64,000 bases of DNA, from positions 1-64,000 of the forward strand of contig JAUWNJ010000003.1 in assembly GCA_030612725.1 (NCBI GenBank), read 5' to 3'. The first letter of the stretch is position 1. Every line of letters begins with the position of its first letter. This DNA comes from Planctomycetales bacterium. Its GTDB lineage: Bacteria; Planctomycetota; Phycisphaerae; SM23-33. The position numbers and the translations under genes are program-made. Under the pieces are notes generated by a model that was not told the origin of the DNA, made no database searches, and saw nothing but the letters and a program-made list of their open reading frames with translations. Below are positions 36,783-45,466 of this stretch, piece by piece.

Positions 36783-38054
36783 ATGAACATTTTAATTGTC
36801 GGCGGCGGTGGGCGCGAACATGCCCTGGCGTGGAAGATTGCTCAAAGCGAGAAGTGCGACAAACTCTACTTCGCCCCCGGAAACGCAGGAACCGCCGAAC
36901 TGGGCGAGAACCTGTCAATACAGGCCGACGACATCCCCGTCGTCGTCGCAGCCGCAAAGGAAAAAGACATCGACCTTCTCGTCGTCGGACCCGAAGACCC
37001 GTTGGCCGACGGAATGGTCGATACCGTCCGCGCCGAGGGGATTATGTGCTTCGGACCCGTGGCCGAGGGCGCGAAACTCGAAGCCGACAAAGCCTTCGCA
37101 AAAGAACTGATGCGAATCGCCTCGGTACCCACAGCCGAGACTCGCATCTTTACAGACCTCAGGAATGCTCGCGATTACGTCCTCTCGCGCGACCAGGGCG
37201 TAGTGGTCAAAGCCGCAGGCCTGGCCAAGGGTAAAGGCGTGTTCGTCTGCCCGGAACCACACATGGCCGTCAAACCGCTCGAACAAATCATGTCCGAGAA
37301 AATTTTCGGCGCCGCCGGCGCGACCGTCCTCGTCGAGGAACTTCTCACCGGGCAGGAGGCGTCGGTGCTGGCGCTGTGCGACGGGAAGAGCATATACCCG
37401 CTCGAACCCTGCCAGGACCACAAACCAATCGGCGACGGCGATACAGGCCCGAACACCGGCGGGATGGGAGCCTACAGCCCAACGCCTGTCGTCGATTCGA
37501 CGATGATGGCGGGTATCGAACGCGAAATCCTCGTGCCCATCGTCGATGCGATGAGACGCTCATTCGGACGGTACGAAGGATGCCTCTATGCCGGAATAAT
37601 GCTTACGCCGGCGGGGCCTAAAGTGCTGGAATTCAACTGCCGATTCGGCGACCCGGAAACCCAGCCTCTGATGATGCGCCTCAAAAGCGACCTCGTTGAG
37701 GCAATGGTGGCGACGTGCGAGCACAAACTGGACGAAATCGAAATCGAATGGGACCCGCGCCCGGCTGTGTGCGTCGTGATGGCGTCGGGCGGATACCCGG
37801 GTTCATACGAAAAAGGGCATGAGATCACCGGAATCGCCGAGGCTGACGCGCTGGGCGACGTGAAGGTTTTCCACGCCGGAACCGCTATCGCCGACGGCAA
37901 GACAGTAACTGCCGGCGGGCGGGTCCTGGGCGTAACCGCCCTCGGCGACACCATCGCCGACGCCCAGAAACGGGCATACGAAGCCGTCGATAAAATCCAC
38001 TTCAAAGACGCCTGCTACCGCCGCGACATCGCAGATAAAGCGCTGCAAAAATAG
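36783..38054 (+). CDS. purD: Phosphoribosylamine--glycine ligase PurD
   Basis: MNILIVGGGGREHALAWKI, GGMGAYSPTP, FNCRFGDPETQ. Confidence 0.97.
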   Translation: MNILIVGGGGREHALAWKIAQSEKCDKLYFAPGNAGTAELGENLSIQADDIPVVVAAAKEKDIDLLVVGPEDPLADGMVDTVRAEGIMCFGPVAEGAKLEADKAFAKELMRIASVPTAETRIFTDLRNARDYVLSRDQGVVVKAAGLAKGKGVFVCPEPHMAVKPLEQIMSEKIFGAAGATVLVEELLTGQEASVLALCDGKSIYPLEPCQDHKPIGDGDTGPNTGGMGAYSPTPVVDSTMMAGIEREILVPIVDAMRRSFGRYEGCLYAGIMLTPAGPKVLEFNCRFGDPETQPLMMRLKSDLVEAMVATCEHKLDEIEIEWDPRPAVCVVMASGGYPGSYEKGHEITGIAEADALGDVKVFHAGTAIADGKTVTAGGRVLGVTALGDTIADAQKRAYEAVDKIHFKDACYRRDIADKALQK

Positions 38055-38068
38055 TAGTCAGTAGCCAG
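38052..38068. repeat. Left arm of 17-bp inverted repeat flanking 38127-39104 gene
   Basis: TAGTAGTCAGTAGCCAG; inverse CTGGCTACTGACTACTA at 39130-39146. Confidence 0.7.
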
Positions 38069-38100
38069 TAGTCAGTAGTCAGTAAAAGAAGATTAAAGGT

Positions 38101-38130
38101 GGGACTTCGCTTCGTTTCGTCCCAGCCTAC
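38101..38130. repeat. REP-like copy
   Basis: GGGACTTCGCTTCGTTTCGTCCCAGCCTAC, 3 mismatches to the hypF arm. Confidence 0.75.
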
Positions 38131-39104
38131 TCACCTACTGATCGGTTTTTCTTACGGATAAAGTAGAACGTCAAAACTCCCATAGCACATGCGCCCAACA
38201 AAAATGCGCCTGCTAATTTCCAGGGGGCGAGACTGGTTTTGTCCGAACCAGACGACATCTTAGCTTTTAGCGAGTTCAGGTTATTTAAGCGGTTAATGTC
38301 CACGTTCCGTTCCGTATCAAAGACGGAAATCAACTTGTCAACATGAATGACATTTGGTCCATCCGAGGATGATTTTAGAAAGAGCGAGGTAGTCCCATAG
38401 ATGGGGCTGTAACGAATCATACCTTTGTAGGATAATGCCTCCTCTTTTACAGCAAACACCCACACTTCGCCTTTTCCATCTTTGGCTACTTGACTCGAAA
38501 AACCTTCTGTATAACCATCAACACCGAACACAACCAAGGCATGGCCGGGATCGCGGGCTTTTACTCGCCCATTCTGGTTGCCGTAGAACGACGCAAAAAA
38601 TAAAATGGATGATTTTCCAATAGAAGGCGGAGTCCGAATCTGTAGATTCTCATATTTGCTGTTCCAATCGGCAACCTGCCTGGCTCGCTTTTCGTCCAGT
38701 CTGGATATATTGCATTCGACAGATGCCGCTAATTTGACGGACTTTTCTGTTTGCAAAAGATGGTATTTAAATAGATCAATTCTTCTTTTTGGTCCTTTAT
38801 AGATAACCAACATCGTATCAAACGGAGGTGTTGACGGATGTTTTTCAGCCAGTTGGCGCGCCAGTGCGGTCGCGTCGCATCCTCGGTCTTTGCTTTTATC
38901 TAAAAGGCCAAGAGCCTCCTCGCACAAATCCCAAGGCAGGATCAGCACTGGTGGACACAGTATGTCACAAACGATTGTATCGGGATCGACATCACTCTCC
39001 CTGCTCATACCTCCGCCATGCGTAATGGCCACAATACGGGCATGGGCAGGGTCAGTTATAAATACTGCAAAAGTTATTGCAATGAAACCGAATGCTTTCT
39101 TCAT
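38127..39104 (-). CDS. Exported hypothetical protein with C-terminal TM
   Basis: Signal peptide MKKAFGFIAITFAVFITDPAHA; C-terminal LAGAFLLGACAMGVLTFYFIRKKNR; AT-richer than flanks. Confidence 0.75.
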   Translation of the reverse strand: MKKAFGFIAITFAVFITDPAHARIVAITHGGGMSRESDVDPDTIVCDILCPPVLILPWDLCEEALGLLDKSKDRGCDATALARQLAEKHPSTPPFDTMLVIYKGPKRRIDLFKYHLLQTEKSVKLAASVECNISRLDEKRARQVADWNSKYENLQIRTPPSIGKSSILFFASFYGNQNGRVKARDPGHALVVFGVDGYTEGFSSQVAKDGKGEVWVFAVKEEALSYKGMIRYSPIYGTTSLFLKSSSDGPNVIHVDKLISVFDTERNVDINRLNNLNSLKAKMSSGSDKTSLAPWKLAGAFLLGACAMGVLTFYFIRKKNRSVGE

Positions 39105-39129
39105 TTTGCTCTACATTTCCTATCTTTCC

Positions 39130-39146
39130 CTGGCTACTGACTACTA
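39130..39146. repeat. Right arm of 17-bp inverted repeat
   Basis: CTGGCTACTGACTACTA. Confidence 0.7.
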
Positions 39147-39151
39147 TCTTC

Positions 39152-39490
39152 TCACGTTTCCAGTCCCAGTTGCAGCGGCTTGGTGAATTTCATTGCTGTG
39201 GCGACGCTGGAGTTGTCCTTCATCGGTTCGTGGCGTAGGATATTCGCGTCGGTCGAGACGTTTTCGAACATGAACGTATTTGCCGTCGATCGCCCAAGGC
39301 GTACGTCGATATGAACCGGCTGACCGAGCGGGATGGTGTCCTCTATCGGTGCTGTCAGCAGCGCCCCGCCGTTGGAGAAGTTCAGCGTTTTCGTATGCAG
39401 CAGTTCTTTTCCGGCGGTGTCGGTAACGACGACCGGGCAGGTAAGGTCAAAGCGTTTGTAAGCGCGACGTTCATCCGGCGATGGGGTCAT
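39152..39490 (-). CDS. PilZ domain protein
   Basis: ERRAYKRFDLTCPVVVTD...KTLNFSNGGALLTAP. Confidence 0.85.
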   Translation of the reverse strand: MTPSPDERRAYKRFDLTCPVVVTDTAGKELLHTKTLNFSNGGALLTAPIEDTIPLGQPVHIDVRLGRSTANTFMFENVSTDANILRHEPMKDNSSVATAMKFTKPLQLGLET

Positions 39491-39987
39491 GGCAGGGGAT
39501 CCTCCTTTTCATCGTATTCTTCGACGTTCAATTCCTTCAGCCAGGCGCGGGTCTGCTCGGGCGTCAGTCCGACTCGCTTTTCCGGCGGTTCGGACGGAAG
39601 GGTTTTGGGAGATTCTTCCAGCATTCGCACCAGTGCTTTTGCGAACTCTTCACTGGTCTTCAGTTTGCATTTTCGTTTGCGGGCGGCATCGCGGATTTCG
39701 TGATCGGTACTGACGAGTGTCAGTCGGCGCGGCGCGCTGTCGGCGGCGATGCTTTCAATAATCACGTCGTCAGCGGTTCGACCGGCGGAGTATTTTACGT
39801 CGATTCGATCATCTTGAATCTGACTGGCCAACGGGCCATAGGGCGGCGTACCGTCGAAAACGACCCGAACCTTCTGCCCACTCGAAGCGAATTTACCCAG
39901 TAACCGACATAATCCGCCGCGACCGACTTCCAGACCCACATCCCGCAACGCGTACATCAAGTTGTTCCCGTCAATTAGAAATGGCAT
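39487..39987 (-). CDS. NYN domain (YacP-like) putative ribonuclease
   Basis: MPFLIDGNNLMYAL, VVFDG, DDVIIESI, VSTDHEIRDAAR. Confidence 0.88.
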   Translation of the reverse strand: MPFLIDGNNLMYALRDVGLEVGRGGLCRLLGKFASSGQKVRVVFDGTPPYGPLASQIQDDRIDVKYSAGRTADDVIIESIAADSAPRRLTLVSTDHEIRDAARKRKCKLKTSEEFAKALVRMLEESPKTLPSEPPEKRVGLTPEQTRAWLKELNVEEYDEKEDPLP

Positions 39988-40081
39988 GGTTTCATATGGT
40001 ACTACCAAAGTGCGATTTCGACAACAACATTACAGAAGACGCTTTATTGAGCGGCGTATTTAGAGCATATAACAAAAAGAA

Positions 40082-40184
40082 ATTCACCGCAGAGAACGCA
40101 GTCCGTAGGACTCTTCGAGAGCACGCAGAGAAAAGAAACAAAAAAGTTTTTTTATTTGTTCTCTGCGATCTCTGCGGTTCATTT
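40082..40184. repeat. MITE-like hairpin in NYN/pyrC intergenic region
   Basis: TTCACCGCAGAGAACGCAG ... CTCTGCGATCTCTGCGGTTCA inverted arms. Confidence 0.65.
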
Positions 40185-40186
40185 TG

Positions 40187-41455
40187 TTATGGTTTCTTGA
40201 CTTCTCCGCCGACGATGGTGGTGATGGGTTTTCCTTTGAGTTTCCATCCTTCGTATGGGCAGTTTCGGCTTTTTGATTGGAATTTTTCCGCTTGGACTGT
40301 CCATCGCTTCTTCGGGTCTATGATTGTTATATCGGCGTCGGCTCCGACGGCAAGCGCGCCTGAATCGGCGCGAATTACACGCGCCGGATTGACTGTCATC
40401 TTCGCTATCACCCCCGGCCAGTCCAGCAGGTTAGTGTCTATCAAGGCCTTGGCGTACAGGGCGACGGCGCATTCGAGGCTGATCATACCGAACGGCGCCA
40501 AGGCGAATTCCAGTTCCTTCTCTTCGTCCGATTGGGGTGCGTGGTCGGTGGCGAGGCAGTCTATCGTCCCGTCAGCCACACCGGCGCGGAGGGCCTCGAC
40601 GTCAGTGGCGCTGCGCAAGGGCGGATTGACCTTGTAGACCGGGTCGAAGGAGGCACAAGATGCATCGGTCAGCAACAGGTGGTGCGGTGTGGCTTCCGCC
40701 GTTACGCGAACGCCGCGAGCCTTGGCCTGACGTATCAACTCCACCGACCAGGCCGATGAAACGTGCTGGACGTGATAACGAGCGCCGGTTCGTTCTGCCA
40801 GGACAAGGTCGCGTTGGAGCATCAGTTCTTCGCCGGCCGAGGCGATCCCGCGCAGGCCCAGACGGACGGCCACGGCCCCGGAGTTCATCGCCCCGCCGGA
40901 AAGGTCGCCGTCCTGACAGTGCTGCATCAGCGCCACATTGAGCATTCCGGCGTATTGGAGGGCGCGATACATCACGGACGTTGAGGCTACGCCGTCTCCG
41001 TCGTCGCTGAAGGCGACCGCCCCGGCTTCGAGCATCAAGCCCATCTCGGCCAGTTCCGCCCCTTCGCGGGCCTTGGTGATGCACCCGACCGGAAGGACGC
41101 GCGCCAGTCCAGCCTCGGCGCCACGCTGGAGGACGTACTGAATGGCCGTTTCGTTGTCCTGTGGCGGATGCGTGTTGGGCATCGCGCAGATTGTCGTGAA
41201 CCCACCCGCCACCGCTCCGGCGGCAGATGTGGCGATGGTCTCTTCCTCTTCGTGTCCCGGCTCGCGGCAGTGGACGTGAATGTCGATCAGGCCGGGGCAG
41301 ACAATTTTGCCCTTGGCGTCGATGACCTCTTTGGCCTTACCGGCAACCTTGCCGACCTTGACGATTTTACCCTTGGCGATAGCGACATCGGCAATTTCGT
41401 CGGTCCCGCAGGCAGGGTCAATCACGCGCCCGTTTTGTATAAGTATGTCGTTCAT
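40187..41455 (-). CDS. pyrC: Dihydroorotase
   Basis: GLIDIHVHCREPGHEEEETI, CLATDHAPQSDEEKELEF; start at MNDILIQNG. Confidence 0.95.
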   Translation of the reverse strand: MNDILIQNGRVIDPACGTDEIADVAIAKGKIVKVGKVAGKAKEVIDAKGKIVCPGLIDIHVHCREPGHEEEETIATSAAGAVAGGFTTICAMPNTHPPQDNETAIQYVLQRGAEAGLARVLPVGCITKAREGAELAEMGLMLEAGAVAFSDDGDGVASTSVMYRALQYAGMLNVALMQHCQDGDLSGGAMNSGAVAVRLGLRGIASAGEELMLQRDLVLAERTGARYHVQHVSSAWSVELIRQAKARGVRVTAEATPHHLLLTDASCASFDPVYKVNPPLRSATDVEALRAGVADGTIDCLATDHAPQSDEEKELEFALAPFGMISLECAVALYAKALIDTNLLDWPGVIAKMTVNPARVIRADSGALAVGADADITIIDPKKRWTVQAEKFQSKSRNCPYEGWKLKGKPITTIVGGEVKKP

Positions 41456-41571
41456 AATTTTTATTCGCGTAATATAGTTCGTTTCCGGCCGCGGAGCAGA
41501 TTTTCTGTCGGCCCTTCGGGCCTTCACGACCGCGCCCCCACAGGGCTATTTCTGTTAGTTCCGCCCTGTTT

Positions 41572-41591
41572 CCCAGGGTTTCCGCCCTGGG
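41572..41591. repeat. Palindromic repeat between pyrB and pyrC
   Basis: CCCAGGG-TTTCCG-CCCTGGG. Confidence 0.5.
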
Positions 41592-41659
41592 CTAAAAACG
41601 ACCGCCGCTTCGTGGCTGGAAAAAGACACGCCAACTGCTCACTCGTATAATTCGATATT

Positions 41660-42604
41660 TTATTTCGCTGCCTGACTCACTAAATACAGCACGGCCATGC
41701 GTATGGCCAGGCCGTTGGTTACCTGGCGGAGAATGCAGTTGTTAGGCCCGTCGGCGACCTCGGAAGTAATCTCCACGCCGCGATTCATCGGACCCGGGTG
41801 CATTATCAGCACGTCCTTCCGGCAGCGTGCCATGCGCTCGGAGTTCAGGCCGTAGAGCCGACTGTACTCGCGGACCGAAGGAAACAGGCCGCTGCCGAAC
41901 CGCTCAAACTGTATCCGCAGCATGTTGATTACGTCCACTTCGGCGAGCACGTCGTCGAGGCTATGGGATATTTCGCAACCCATGGCGGTAATCGCAGCCG
42001 GTACGAGCGTCGGCGGTCCGACCACGACGACCTCGGCTCCGAGTTTCCGCAGGCCTATGATATTACTCCGCGCGACGCGCGAATGCGCGATGTCGCCGAC
42101 AATCGCCACCCGAAGACCGGAAAGCCCCCCAAGCCGCCGGCGAATCGTGAATATGTCCAGCAGGGCTTGTGTGGGGTGCTCGTGCGAACCGTCGCCGGCG
42201 TTGACGATTGAGGCTGATACCTGCTTCGCCAGCATGTGCGGCGCGCCGCTCTGGCTGTGGCGTATGACGAAAATATCGACGCCCATCGCCTCGACGTTCC
42301 GAACCGTATCGAGCGTCGTCTCGCCCTTGGTAACCGAGGAACCTTTGGAAGTAAGCAGCACCGTGTCGGCCGACAGACGCGAAGCCGCCAACTCGAAACT
42401 CATCCGCGTCCGCGTGCTGTCCTCGAAGAACAACAACCCGACCACCTTTCCGCGAAGTGCGGGAACCTTCTTTATCGATCGCGTCGATACCTCGCGGAAA
42501 CTCTCTGCCGTGTCGAGAATGTAGGTGATTTCCTCGGCAGACAGTTCGTCGAGTCCGACGAGGTGTTTTCGTTTCCAGATAAATTCACCCGTGGTCTTGG
42601 TCAT
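41660..42604 (-). CDS. pyrB: Aspartate carbamoyltransferase catalytic subunit
   Basis: FFEDSTRTRMSFELAASRL, HPTQALLDIFTI, MHPGPMNRGVEI. Confidence 0.96.
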   Translation of the reverse strand: MTKTTGEFIWKRKHLVGLDELSAEEITYILDTAESFREVSTRSIKKVPALRGKVVGLLFFEDSTRTRMSFELAASRLSADTVLLTSKGSSVTKGETTLDTVRNVEAMGVDIFVIRHSQSGAPHMLAKQVSASIVNAGDGSHEHPTQALLDIFTIRRRLGGLSGLRVAIVGDIAHSRVARSNIIGLRKLGAEVVVVGPPTLVPAAITAMGCEISHSLDDVLAEVDVINMLRIQFERFGSGLFPSVREYSRLYGLNSERMARCRKDVLIMHPGPMNRGVEITSEVADGPNNCILRQVTNGLAIRMAVLYLVSQAAK

Positions 42605-43158
42605 TTTTTCGTTCGCTTTTTCTTTTTGGCGTCCGGTTCGGCGAGGAATGCGCCTTCGTCGCCGTCGTTTTCTTTCAGGTGCAGCCTGACGCTGGCATTG
42701 GTCGGCGCTTTTACCGTTGCGCCGACGAAATCGGCTGCGATGGGAAGTTCCCGTCCGCCTCGGTCGATAAGGACAGCCAGTCGTATCGCCATCGGTCTGC
42801 CGAAATCTACCAGCGCGTCCATGGCTGCGCGCACGCTCCTGCCCGTATGGAGCACGTCATCGACCAGCAGCACAATTTTCCCGTCCAGGTCGAAATCTAT
42901 TTCGGTGGCGCGGATCAGCGGTATTCCCTTTCGCATCGAAAGGTCGTCGCGGTAGAAGGTGATGTCAAGCACGCCGTAATCGATGGGCTTGTCTCTCCGG
43001 TCCTGCAGGCGTTTGACTATTCGTCGGGCCAATGTCTCTCCGCGCGTGCGGATACCGATAACGGCAAGGGATTGTTCCTGGTTTAAATGGGATTCGACTT
43101 GCCTGTAAAGGCGGTTGAGTGCGTTCTCGACCTGCCGAGCGGTTAGCAGCCTTTTCAT
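42601..43158 (-). CDS. pyrR: Bifunctional pyr operon regulator/uracil phosphoribosyltransferase PyrR
   Basis: IGIRTRGETLARRI, VLLVDDVLHTGRSVRAAMDAL. Confidence 0.95.
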   Translation of the reverse strand: MKRLLTARQVENALNRLYRQVESHLNQEQSLAVIGIRTRGETLARRIVKRLQDRRDKPIDYGVLDITFYRDDLSMRKGIPLIRATEIDFDLDGKIVLLVDDVLHTGRSVRAAMDALVDFGRPMAIRLAVLIDRGGRELPIAADFVGATVKAPTNASVRLHLKENDGDEGAFLAEPDAKKKKRTKK

Positions 43159-43248
43159 ACGTCGTATGCCCTTTCCAGACCGAAATTAAACCATAACGAC
43201 ACACTACCCGAAATACAAGAAAAGAAAAGGGTACGGGAATTTTTTCTT

Positions 43249-44235
43249 TCATCGGTCCGGCGCGATAAATTCGCCCGGACGGGGCTTTTGACGGTCTATC
43301 TGCGCTTTTGAACGCACCAGAAGCACCCCACCGGCGACGATAACGACCCCGCCGAGCAACTCTATCAACGTCATCTTTTCGCCAAGGAATATCCACGCAC
43401 CTATGTATGTAACGAAAGGCGTAGCCATAAGGATTCCGGTTGCGATCACGGGGCCCAGGCCGTGAATACCGCGATAGTACAACATATGCGAGAACACCAT
43501 CCCAATAACCGCCGATGCCGCCAAAAAAACCAGAATCTTCAGCGTCTCATCGCCCAGCCCGCCCAATTCTCGCCATTTACCGAAGACGAACATCAGCACC
43601 AGCAACACCCCTGCCGTGTAAATGCTGATAACGCCGAAACTCAAACGCAGTGGGTATCCGCCTAAATATCTACGAACGCTGACGGCATACGCTCCCCAGA
43701 ATAACGATGTAGCCACAAGTATCCACATGCCCGTCAGGGACGATTGCTCTGCGGAGAGTAACTTCTGAATGAACAATATCACGATCCCCCCGATGCACAC
43801 GGCAGCGCCTATGAAAAAGATCGGTCTCTTCGCCAGGAGGCGTTCGGACGGTATCAGCAAAAAGCCGAACAGTACCGTAAAGAGAAAGGACGACTTGGTA
43901 ACAAAAGTCATCGTCGCAGCCTCGACCTTGTAGTATGGGCTTAGCGCCCACAAGACCTGCCCGACGACGTTTATGACCGCCGGTACCAGCGCCGCCAGCC
44001 AGATATTCTTCGAGCCGGAAGCGTGCTTCCTCGCTTCGGGTCGATGGCGCAAAATCAGCACAAACGGAAGCAGGATCATCGCCGCGATAGTGTATCGCAC
44101 GGCATTGACCGTCCATGCGTCGAGATAATCCTTGAAGAATCTCAGGAAGATCGACACCGACCCGTAGGTGAACACCGAACAGGCCATACAGACCGTCGCT
44201 ATCGTTGTGTCTTTTTTTTCAGGTAATCTCATCAT
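43249..44235 (-). CDS. DMT family (EamA) transporter
   Basis: 10 hydrophobic segments; GAWIFLGEKMTLIELLGGVVIVAGGVLLV; start chosen at MMRLPEKKD. Confidence 0.9.
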   Translation of the reverse strand: MMRLPEKKDTTIATVCMACSVFTYGSVSIFLRFFKDYLDAWTVNAVRYTIAAMILLPFVLILRHRPEARKHASGSKNIWLAALVPAVINVVGQVLWALSPYYKVEAATMTFVTKSSFLFTVLFGFLLIPSERLLAKRPIFFIGAAVCIGGIVILFIQKLLSAEQSSLTGMWILVATSLFWGAYAVSVRRYLGGYPLRLSFGVISIYTAGVLLVLMFVFGKWRELGGLGDETLKILVFLAASAVIGMVFSHMLYYRGIHGLGPVIATGILMATPFVTYIGAWIFLGEKMTLIELLGGVVIVAGGVLLVRSKAQIDRQKPRPGEFIAPDR

Positions 44236-44243
44236 CTGACAGA

Positions 44244-44389
44244 ATGAACCACAAAGAACACTTCGTAATTGCCAATTGCCAATTTCCAATTGCCGATTGA
44301 TCAAAGAATCTATCGCATATTTCTTTCAATTGGAAATTGACAATTGGAAATCGGAAATCTTATTTATTTCCGTGTCCTTTGTGGTTCAA
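44244..44389. repeat. MITE-like long imperfect inverted repeat
   Basis: TGAACCACAAAGAACAC...ATTGCCAATTGCCAATTTCCAATTG / CAATTGGAAATTGACAATTGGAAAT...GTGTCCTTTGTGGTTCA. Confidence 0.7.
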
Positions 44390-45414
44390 GTTTTTTTCGG
44401 TTTACCGTGGTCGAGAAAGAGCGTCGGCAGTGAGCGGGCCAGGCTGACGGGGCTGTAGAGGCATTCGACTTCGCCCCGGCAGTTGTACCAGCAGTCGCGG
44501 CAGTTGTTGCCACGGGCGGCGGTGCGGAGGCGACGCTCGATATGGCGGATGTCGTCGCGGTAGAGGTTCCCGACTGGCCTGTCCCGCCGCTCGACACAAA
44601 TGGCTACGTCGCCGTTCTCGTCGATATTGAAAAACGCCCGCCCCGCCCGGCAGCCGGGGACACCTTCGGCGAGAAACGTGTCGAATTTCCCCAGATAATG
44701 CGGGTTTGACAGGAAATTACTGTAGCGGCTTCGCAGGTCGAGCAGGCGCGGCGAGACCGCCCCGTCGTTGTGGAAATAAGCGGCTGAGCCGGTCTTTTCC
44801 TGCCCGTAAGGCTGGACCATAAAGTACGCGCCGCGCTCGGCTGCCATTTGAATCAGCGGCTCGATCTGGTCGATATTGTCGTCCATCAGGACGGCGATGA
44901 CGTTGACCCGCTGCCACTCGTGCACGCGTGCGGCTTTGAACATCTCGACTGCCCGCCAAGCGTGCTCCCATGCCCCGACCATTCCGCGACGTTCGTCGTG
45001 GCGGGCTTCCGTCGCGTAGTCGATACTTACCGACGCGCCCCACAGACCGGCACGCATCAGGTCGTCGGCGAGTTCGGGCGTCAGCAGCCACCCGTTGGTC
45101 GTAAGAAACGGGAAATGATACCGCCCAATGGCCTCGACGATTTCCGGGATGTCCGTTCGCAACAGCGGCTCTCCGCCGGCAAGGCTCACCAGCATCGAAC
45201 CCATCTGCGCGAGTTTGCGCGCGCCTTCGGCGTAGGCCGAGGCCGGCGGCTCGGTAGCGGCATCGGCATTCAATGCCCAGTAGTTGCAGAATCGGCAGCG
45301 GAAGTTGCACCGGTACGTTACCTGCCAGGCGCACCAGAGCGGATGCCGGCTGGTCCACGCACGAAACAGTCGCCACTTCTTCTCAACCGAATTAATCATT
45401 GCATCTTTCATCAA
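44386..45414 (-). CDS. Radical SAM/SPASM protein
   Basis: TYRCNFRCRFCNYW, SLAGGEPLLRTDI, C-terminal CRDCWYNCRGEVECLY. Confidence 0.92.
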   Translation of the reverse strand: MMKDAMINSVEKKWRLFRAWTSRHPLWCAWQVTYRCNFRCRFCNYWALNADAATEPPASAYAEGARKLAQMGSMLVSLAGGEPLLRTDIPEIVEAIGRYHFPFLTTNGWLLTPELADDLMRAGLWGASVSIDYATEARHDERRGMVGAWEHAWRAVEMFKAARVHEWQRVNVIAVLMDDNIDQIEPLIQMAAERGAYFMVQPYGQEKTGSAAYFHNDGAVSPRLLDLRSRYSNFLSNPHYLGKFDTFLAEGVPGCRAGRAFFNIDENGDVAICVERRDRPVGNLYRDDIRHIERRLRTAARGNNCRDCWYNCRGEVECLYSPVSLARSLPTLFLDHGKPKKT

Positions 45415-45466
45415 TAAAACAATAGTTACAGATTGCTTACTATAATGCCCGAAGGAGAAAATCGCT

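Noticed and set aside
38052-38090. AGTAGTCAGTAG tandem units as a CRISPR array
   Set aside because: Units are very short and contiguous with no spacers.
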